Positions 5,874 to 10,507 of a DNA stretch of 10,507 nt are shown piece after piece. The stretch is from Acetobacteraceae bacterium (GTDB taxonomy: Bacteria; Pseudomonadota; Alphaproteobacteria; Acetobacterales; Acetobacteraceae): the NCBI GenBank assembly GCA_947476855.1, contig CANJSR010000147.1, positions 1 to 10,507 on the forward strand, given 5' to 3'. The notes below the pieces were generated by a model. It did not search any database and was not told the DNA's origin. It was given only the letters and a program-made list of their open reading frames with translations. The stretch's first letter is position 1. The number at the start of each line of letters is the position of its first letter. Position numbers and translations under genes: made by a program.

Positions 5874-7397
5874 CTACCGCTCCTGCATCGCGCGCTTCAT
5901 GAGGCCGGCGAGCGGGATCGCCAGGGTGGCCGCGATTGCCAGGAGATAGAACGAATTGACGTAGCCGATCATCGACGCCTGGCGCTGCACCTCATTCCCC
6001 AGGCGGGTCAGGCCGCGCAGCGTCTCGACATCCCAGGCCTCGGGCCAGGACGGCATCAGCATCAGCTTGTTGTAGGGGTTCACGAATTCCGCCAGCCCGG
6101 CATAGCTGACCTTGGTCGAACGGATCAGCGTCACCACGATGATCGAGATGAACAGGCTGGAGCCGAAGTTCCGCATCAGGGTGAAGACGCCGCTGCCCTC
6201 GGTGATCTGGTGTCGCGGCAGGGTGGCGAAGGCCAGCACGGTCATGGGCGTGAAGGTAATGCTCTGCCCGAAGCCCTGCATCCAGTTGGTCCAGGCGATG
6301 TCGAAGGCGGTCAGGTTGATGTCGAACTGCGCCATCGACCAGGCCGAGAACGCCTGCAGCGCCAGGCCGGCGGCGATCGAGGACCGCGGCGCGACCCGCG
6401 TCAGCGTCGAGATGACGAGGAAGGCCGTCCAGTTCCCCACCCCCCGCGACGCCAGAAGCAACCCGATCGCGCTGTCCGGATAGCCGCGCAGGTCGTGCAG
6501 CAGCGTCGGGAACAGGACCAGCGTAGTGAAACTCAGCATCCCCATCACGAAGGCGATCATGATGCCGACCGAGAAATTCCGGTCCAGCAGCAGCTTGGGG
6601 TCGAGGAACGGCTTCTCGGCCGTCAGGCAGTGGACGACGAAGATCCAGAACCCGACGCAGCCGGTCACGGTCAGCAGGATGATCTCCTGCGACTCGAACC
6701 AGTCCATCTTCTGGCCGCGATCGAAGATGAGCTGGGCCGAGATGATGGCGACCGACAAAGCCAGGAAGCCGGTCCAGTCGAAATAGGTCTTCTTGCTTTC
6801 GTTCCGGTCCGACAAGGCGAACCAGATGCAGCCCATGGCGCACAGGCCGGGCGGGACGATCATGTAGAAGGCGACGCGCCAGTCGTCATAGGCTTCCGTC
6901 ATCAGGGAGCCGAAGATGGGTCCCAGCACCGGGCCAAAGACCGCGCCCACGCCCCACATGACCAGGGCGGTGGGTTGCAGGTGGCGCGGGAAGCTCGCCA
7001 GCAGGATCGCCTGGCCCATCGGCATGATCGGCGCGCCCATCAGGCCCTGGCCGACGCGGTAGATGATCAGCGTTTCAAGGCTGGTCGCCATCCCACACAG
7101 GAAGGACGACAGGGTGAAGCCGCCGACGCAGAACAGCATCATGTTCCGCCAGCCCATCCGGTTCGACAGCCACCCGGTCATCGGCGTGGCAACGGCGGTG
7201 GCGACCAGATTGAGCGTGATGACCCAGGAAATCTCATCCTGGGTGGCGGACAGGCTGCCGCGCACCTGCGGCAGGACGACGTTCGCGATGGTGATGGTCA
7301 TGCCGAACAGGAGGTTCGACAGCTGAACCATCAGCAGGATCAGCCACTGGCGCCCGGTAATGCTGAACAGACCGCCCTGGGCGGTGGTGGCGCTCAT
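5874..7397 (-). CDS. DHA2-family MFS efflux permease (EmrB/QacA type)
   Basis: This is an inner-membrane proton antiporter of the 14-helix DHA2 drug-efflux group; the substrate is unknown. Numbering from the chosen start (507 aa), it shows TIANVVLPQV at 36-45 (DHA2 motif near helix 1), GWLSNRMGWRN at 75-85 (motif A), YRVGQGLMGAP at 113-123 (motif B) and GVGAVFGPVLGPIFG at 149-163 (antiporter motif C). About 14 hydrophobic segments follow in regular order, with a loop near 430-475 before the last helix. The frame is open 35 codons further upstream, but that stretch is Arg-rich and unlike the family. The ATG at 7397 has GAGGAG 12 bases upstream, a rather long spacing, so the exact start is less certain. 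EmrB-type pumps often sit beside an EmrA/HlyD adaptor, but none is in the window. The neighbours, cysA and secD, are unrelated. Confidence 0.93.
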   Translation of the reverse strand: MSATTAQGGLFSITGRQWLILLMVQLSNLLFGMTITIANVVLPQVRGSLSATQDEISWVITLNLVATAVATPMTGWLSNRMGWRNMMLFCVGGFTLSSFLCGMATSLETLIIYRVGQGLMGAPIMPMGQAILLASFPRHLQPTALVMWGVGAVFGPVLGPIFGSLMTEAYDDWRVAFYMIVPPGLCAMGCIWFALSDRNESKKTYFDWTGFLALSVAIISAQLIFDRGQKMDWFESQEIILLTVTGCVGFWIFVVHCLTAEKPFLDPKLLLDRNFSVGIMIAFVMGMLSFTTLVLFPTLLHDLRGYPDSAIGLLLASRGVGNWTAFLVISTLTRVAPRSSIAAGLALQAFSAWSMAQFDINLTAFDIAWTNWMQGFGQSITFTPMTVLAFATLPRHQITEGSGVFTLMRNFGSSLFISIIVVTLIRSTKVSYAGLAEFVNPYNKLMLMPSWPEAWDVETLRGLTRLGNEVQRQASMIGYVNSFYLLAIAATLAIPLAGLMKRAMQER

Positions 7398-7546
7398 ATG
7401 CTGGCCAGGCTCCTCGGTCCCGCGGCGCGCGCGGCGTTGGACGAAGCCTAGCAGGCTGTCGCGGGAACCGCCACGCACCCGGGCGGCACCAACCGCGCCC
7501 ATTGCGCAGGGCGGCCATGAAAACCTTTGGACACCCCTCGGCCCGA
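7398..7546. other. Intergenic region between cysA and the MFS gene
   Basis: This 149-bp gap lies after the cysA stop and before the MFS start on the leftward strand. Apart from the GAGGAG at 7410-7415 that may serve the MFS gene, I see no strong hairpin with a T tract. CGCCC (7496-7500 region) and GGGCG (7509-7513 region) could form only a weak 5-bp stem. No clear -35/-10 pair is visible. The size suggests that the MFS gene has its own promoter rather than belonging to the tightly packed cys operon. Confidence 0.35.
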
Positions 7547-8575
7547 TCAGCCTCCCCTGTACACCCGCGCCCGCGACAGATTGATCGCGCAGGCCTGCCC
7601 GATCGCCGGGGTCCAGGAATCGAGCGGCTGCAACACCTCTACCACCCGGTCGGCCAGCATCAGCCGGATGCGCTTCAACGCCCCGGTCATGTGGACACTG
7701 GTCACCCGCGCCGGCCCGGGATCGGGCAGCAGCTCGATCTCATGCGGGCGGATCAGCGCCGTGGCCGGCCCGCAGGGGCAGGTTGTGGCCAGCACGGCCT
7801 GGGGAACGGCCTCGATCGTCGCCTGCCCGCGGGAGACGACACAGTCCAGCTTGATCGAATCCCCCAGGAACTCATGCACGAAGGCCGAGGACGGGTGCAG
7901 GTACAGACGGTCAGGCGTGTCCACCTGCTCGATCCTGCCATCGCGCAGCACGGCGACACGGTCGGCCATCTCCATCGCCTCGGCCTGGTCATGCGTGACG
8001 AAGATGCTCGTCAGCCCCATCCGGTCATGCAGGTCCCGCAGCCAAATCCGCAGGTTCCGCCGTACCTTCGCATCCAGCGCCCCAAAAGGCTCATCCAGCA
8101 ACAACAGGCTCGGCTCGATCGCCAGGGCCCGCGCCAGGGCCACCCGCTGGCGCTGCCCACCCGAGACCTGGTCGGGGAACCGATCCCCCAGCTCCCCAAT
8201 GCCCATCAGCTCCAGCAGGTCTCGCGCCCGCTGGTCGATCACCTTCTGGGCCGGCCGCAGCTTCTTCGGCCGCACCTCCAGCCCGAAGGCCACGTTGCGG
8301 GCGATCGTCATGTGGCGGAACAGCGCGTAGTGCTGGAACACGAAGCCCACCCCACGCTCCCGCGCCGGGACGCCGTCCATCGACTTGCCGCCGATCTCAA
8401 TATGCCCCGAGTCCAGATATTCCAGCCCCGCCAATGCCCGCAGCAGCGACGTCTTGCCCGAGCCGGAGGGGCCGAGCAGGGCGAGGAACTCGCCGGTCTT
8501 GACGGAGAGGGAGATGCCGTCGATGGCCGCCACCGCGCCGAAGGACCGCTTCAGGTCCCGCAATTCAACATGCAT
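7547..8575 (-). CDS. cysA: Sulfate/thiosulfate ABC importer ATP-binding subunit CysA
   Basis: CysA is the ATPase that powers sulfate (and usually thiosulfate) import through the CysT-CysW channel at the inner face of the membrane. The 342-aa product shows a complete ABC domain: Walker A GPSGSGKT (35-42), Q-loop Gln81, signature VSGGQRQR (137-144), Walker B LLLLDEP (157-163), D-loop GALD (165-168) and switch His195 in VTHD. FLGDSIKLD at 237-244 begins a C-terminal TOBE-like domain of about 100 residues with IRPHEIELL (275-283). A Cys-Pro-Cys triplet at 266-268 sits in that domain. It follows cysW with one base between stop and start and has GGAGGA seven bases before the ATG. It is the last gene of the cys block. 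The specific call rests on the adjacent cysT, cysW and sulfate-binding gene. Confidence 0.96.
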   Translation of the reverse strand: MHVELRDLKRSFGAVAAIDGISLSVKTGEFLALLGPSGSGKTSLLRALAGLEYLDSGHIEIGGKSMDGVPARERGVGFVFQHYALFRHMTIARNVAFGLEVRPKKLRPAQKVIDQRARDLLELMGIGELGDRFPDQVSGGQRQRVALARALAIEPSLLLLDEPFGALDAKVRRNLRIWLRDLHDRMGLTSIFVTHDQAEAMEMADRVAVLRDGRIEQVDTPDRLYLHPSSAFVHEFLGDSIKLDCVVSRGQATIEAVPQAVLATTCPCGPATALIRPHEIELLPDPGPARVTSVHMTGALKRIRLMLADRVVEVLQPLDSWTPAIGQACAINLSRARVYRGG

Positions 8576-8576
8576 A

Positions 8577-9428
8577 TCAATGTCCTCCGCGACGCCGTCC
8601 GATCCGCCACTCCAATGCCGCCTTCAGGACCAGGGTCACGAGGGCGAGGAGCGACAGGACCGCGGCAATGGTGAATGCGCCGACCCAGTCGTAGTCATTG
8701 AACAGGGCTTCGATCTGCAGCGGCATGGTCATGGTCTGGCCACGGATATGGCCGGAGACGACGGCGACGGCCCCGAACTCCCCCATCGCGCGGGCGTTGC
8801 AGAGCAGCACGCCATACAGCAGTCCCCAGCGGATGCTGGGCAGGGTGACGCGCCAGAAGGTCTGCCAGCCGGTGGCGCCCAGGGTCAGGGCGGCTTCCTC
8901 CTCGGAAGCGCCTTGCTCCTGCATCATCGGGATCAGGGTGCGGGTGACGAAGGGGAAGGTGACGAAGACGGTCGCCAGCACCAGGCCTGGCACGGCGAAG
9001 ACGACGCGCAGGCCGGCTTCCTCCAGCGCCTTGCCAAACCACCCATTGGCGCCGAACAGCAGCATCCAGACCAGGCCGGAGATGACCGGAGAAACCGAGA
9101 ATGGCAGCTCGATCAGCGTCATCAGCAGGCCACGGCCCGGGAACTGGAAGCGGCCGATGCACCAGGCGGCGGCCACGCCACAGACCGTGTTCAGCGGCAC
9201 GGCGATCACCGCGACCAGCAGGGTCAGCGCGACGGCGGATTGCGCGTCCGGTTCGGCCAGGGCGGCCAGGATCGCGCCCCCGCCCTTGGCAAAGGCTTCG
9301 ACGAACACGACGGCCAGCGGCAGAACCAGCAGGGCCACCAGCAGGACGATGGTCAGGACGATCAGGCCGAGGCGGACGGCGTGCCGTTCCTCGGTCGGGG
9401 TCACAAGGGTCGCGGTGATGGCGGTCAT
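8577..9428 (-). CDS. cysW: Sulfate ABC transporter permease CysW
   Basis: CysW is one of the two membrane channel subunits of the sulfate importer. The 283-aa product has about six hydrophobic helices, at roughly 20-44, 65-90, 100-126, 145-163, 203-225 and 250-271. The cytoplasmic EAA loop that docks on the ATPase is clear at about 177-197 (EEAALTLGATGWQTFWRVTLP region). FGAVAVVSGHIRGQTMTMPLQIE (218-240), just before the last helix, is characteristic of CysW and separates it from CysT. The ATG overlaps the cysT stop in ATGA (9425-9428), with GGAG six bases upstream inside cysT. The stop is one base before the cysA start. The tail after residue 275 is Arg- and Gly-rich. Confidence 0.95.
   Translation of the reverse strand: MTAITATLVTPTEERHAVRLGLIVLTIVLLVALLVLPLAVVFVEAFAKGGGAILAALAEPDAQSAVALTLLVAVIAVPLNTVCGVAAAWCIGRFQFPGRGLLMTLIELPFSVSPVISGLVWMLLFGANGWFGKALEEAGLRVVFAVPGLVLATVFVTFPFVTRTLIPMMQEQGASEEEAALTLGATGWQTFWRVTLPSIRWGLLYGVLLCNARAMGEFGAVAVVSGHIRGQTMTMPLQIEALFNDYDWVGAFTIAAVLSLLALVTLVLKAALEWRIGRRRGGH
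8583..8588 (-). promoter_or_regulatory. cysA ribosome binding site inside the end of cysW
   Basis: On the minus strand this reads GGAGGA, seven bases before the cysA ATG. It lies within the last codons of cysW and supports the ATG at 8575 as the cysA start. Confidence 0.7.
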
Positions 9429-10252
9429 GTGCGGCTCCGCATCCGGCGTTGCAGCAGATTGAGTCCCAACAGGATGCTGAAGGAGACGATCAGCATCAGC
9501 AGGGCCATCGTGGCCGCGCCGGCATAGTCGTACTGCTCCAGCTTGATGACGATCAGCAGGGGGGCGATTTCACTCTTCATGGGCATGTTGCCGGCGATGA
9601 AGATGACCGATCCGTACTCGCCGGCACCGCGCGCGAAGGCCGCGCCGAACCCGGCCAGCAGGCCGGGCCAGAGCGCTGGGAACACCACGCGCCACAGGGT
9701 TTGCACCCGGGTGGCGCCCAGGGTAGCGGCGGCTTCCTCGGCTTCGCGCGGCAGGTCGATCAGCACCGGTTCCAGTGTCCGCACGACGAAGGGCAGGCCG
9801 ACGAAGACCAGCGCGACGATCACGCCCAGCGGGGTGTAGGCGACCGTCACCCCCATGGGCACGAGCCAGGAGCCGATCCATCCCTGCGGCGCAAAGAGCG
9901 CGGTCAAGGCGATGCCGGCGACCGCCGTCGGCAGCGCGAGCGGCAGGTCGATCAGCGAATCGGCCAGGTTGCGGCCGGGAAACCGGTAGCGGACCATGAC
10001 CCAGGCGATCAGCAGGCCCAGCGGCAGGTTGATCGCGGCCGCCAGCAGCGCGCCGCCGAAGCTCAGGCGCAGCGCGGCCAGCACGCGCGGGTCGGTCATC
10101 ACCGCCCAGATCCCGCTCAGGCCGAGCGTCCAGGGTTGCAGCGTGAGGCTGAGCAGCGGGATCAGGACGATGACCCCGATCCACGCCAGGGTGATGCCCA
10201 GCGTCAGCCGGAATCCCGGCAGCGCGGAGCGGGGAGAAGAGAGCGTGGTCAC
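9425..10252 (-). CDS. cysT: Sulfate ABC transporter permease CysT (CysU)
   Basis: CysT is the first channel subunit of the sulfate importer and pairs with CysW. The 275-aa product has about six membrane helices, the first at roughly 17-37. LPLALPTAVAGIALTALF lies at 103-120 and the EAA loop at about 172-192 (EEAAATLGATRVQTLWRVVFP). GEYGSVIFIAGNMPMKSEIAPLLI at 211-234 is typical of CysT. Translation appears to start at a GTG (10252) that overlaps the stop of the binding-protein gene in GTGA. No good ribosome site precedes it, but no alternative start lies before the first helix. The stop overlaps cysW by four bases. Gene order binding protein, cysT, cysW, cysA matches the classical sulfate operon. 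Confidence 0.95.
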   Translation of the reverse strand: MTTLSSPRSALPGFRLTLGITLAWIGVIVLIPLLSLTLQPWTLGLSGIWAVMTDPRVLAALRLSFGGALLAAAINLPLGLLIAWVMVRYRFPGRNLADSLIDLPLALPTAVAGIALTALFAPQGWIGSWLVPMGVTVAYTPLGVIVALVFVGLPFVVRTLEPVLIDLPREAEEAAATLGATRVQTLWRVVFPALWPGLLAGFGAAFARGAGEYGSVIFIAGNMPMKSEIAPLLIVIKLEQYDYAGAATMALLMLIVSFSILLGLNLLQRRMRSRT

Positions 10253-10507
10253 TTGCCGGGCGTGAAGATCTGGTCGAACTGCGCGCCGTCGGCGAAGAAC
10301 TTCTTCTGCGCCGCATCCCAGCCGCTGAAGTCCTGGATGGTCACCATCTTCAAGGGCGGGAATGTCTTGCTGAACTGCTGCAACACGTCCTTGTCGCGCG
10401 GACGATAGAAGTGCTTCGCGATGATCGCCTGGGCTTCCGGGGTGTACAGGAACTCCAGATAGGCGGTCGCGGCGGCCCGCGTGCCCTTCTTGTCGACCAC
10501 GCTGTCC
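10249..10507 (-). CDS. sbp: Sulfate-binding periplasmic protein, C-terminal part (gene continues past the window)
   Basis: Only the last 85 codons are inside the window; the start lies beyond position 10507. The visible part matches the C-terminus of the Sbp/CysP family, which delivers sulfate or thiosulfate to CysTWA in the periplasm. KKGT, then ATAYLEFLYTPEAQ and IIAKHFYRPRD are followed by FSGWDAAQKKFFADGAQFDQIF near the end, all in the order typical of the family. Whether it is Sbp (sulfate) or CysP (thiosulfate) cannot be decided from this fragment; I use sbp as the likelier label. It is the first visible gene of the leftward sulfate operon and overlaps cysT by four bases. It is cut by the window edge; nothing suggests it is broken. 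Confidence 0.9.
   Translation of the reverse strand, partial: DSVVDKKGTRAAATAYLEFLYTPEAQAIIAKHFYRPRDKDVLQQFSKTFPPLKMVTIQDFSGWDAAQKKFFADGAQFDQIFTPGK

Noticed and set aside
6210..7451. Long rightward open frame opposite the MFS gene (413 aa)
   Set aside because: The translation is rich in Gln, His, Arg, Asp and Gly with no recognisable domain, as expected from the antisense of a GC-rich gene. The leftward frame has full DHA2 motifs.
7398..7502. 35-codon N-terminal extension of the MFS permease
   Set aside because: It is Arg- and Gly-rich and unlike DHA2 N-termini. The ATG at 7397 gives a normal length, although its ribosome site spacing is long.
9449..10408. Rightward open frame opposite cysT (319 aa)
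   Set aside because: It has low-complexity Gln/Asp/Gly/Arg composition and is antisense to an intact CysT frame.

Overview
This is a GC-rich (by eye about two thirds G+C), densely packed chromosomal segment from what looks like an alphaproteobacterium. The protein style and gene set (paired DUF465 genes, purE-purK, secD-secF, a sulfate ABC transporter operon and a DHA2 drug-efflux permease) would fit the Acetobacteraceae. That placement is an inference from sequence style, not from a search.

Left part (1-2210). Two small DUF465/YdcH-like coiled-coil genes diverge from a 153-bp intergenic region that carries a perfect 9-bp inverted repeat. The rightward one overlaps purE by four bases, and purE overlaps purK by four bases. 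Together they make a compact rightward operon whose enzymes convert AIR to CAIR through N5-CAIR in purine synthesis.

Right part (2233-10507). Everything else reads leftward. In transcription order it is: the 3' end of a sulfate-binding protein gene, cysT, cysW, cysA (a sulfate/thiosulfate ABC importer), a 149-bp gap, a DHA2-family MFS efflux permease, a 116-bp gap with GC-rich inverted repeats, then secD, secF and a Bug/TctC-type periplasmic substrate-binding protein that overlaps secF by four bases. The purEK and secDF groups converge on a 22-bp gap at 2211-2232.

The genes form three functional blocks: purine synthesis, sulfate uptake, and protein export with an attached solute-binding protein. 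A separate drug-efflux permease sits between the last two. Five of the gene junctions are ATGA or GTGA overlaps, which suggests widespread translational coupling. No RNA gene, mobile element, CRISPR array or phage feature is visible, and no gene-free stretch exceeds about 155 bases. I found no clear candidate for a new biological system. The points most worth a second look are the inverted repeat between the DUF465 genes and the orphan TctC-like gene tied to secDF.
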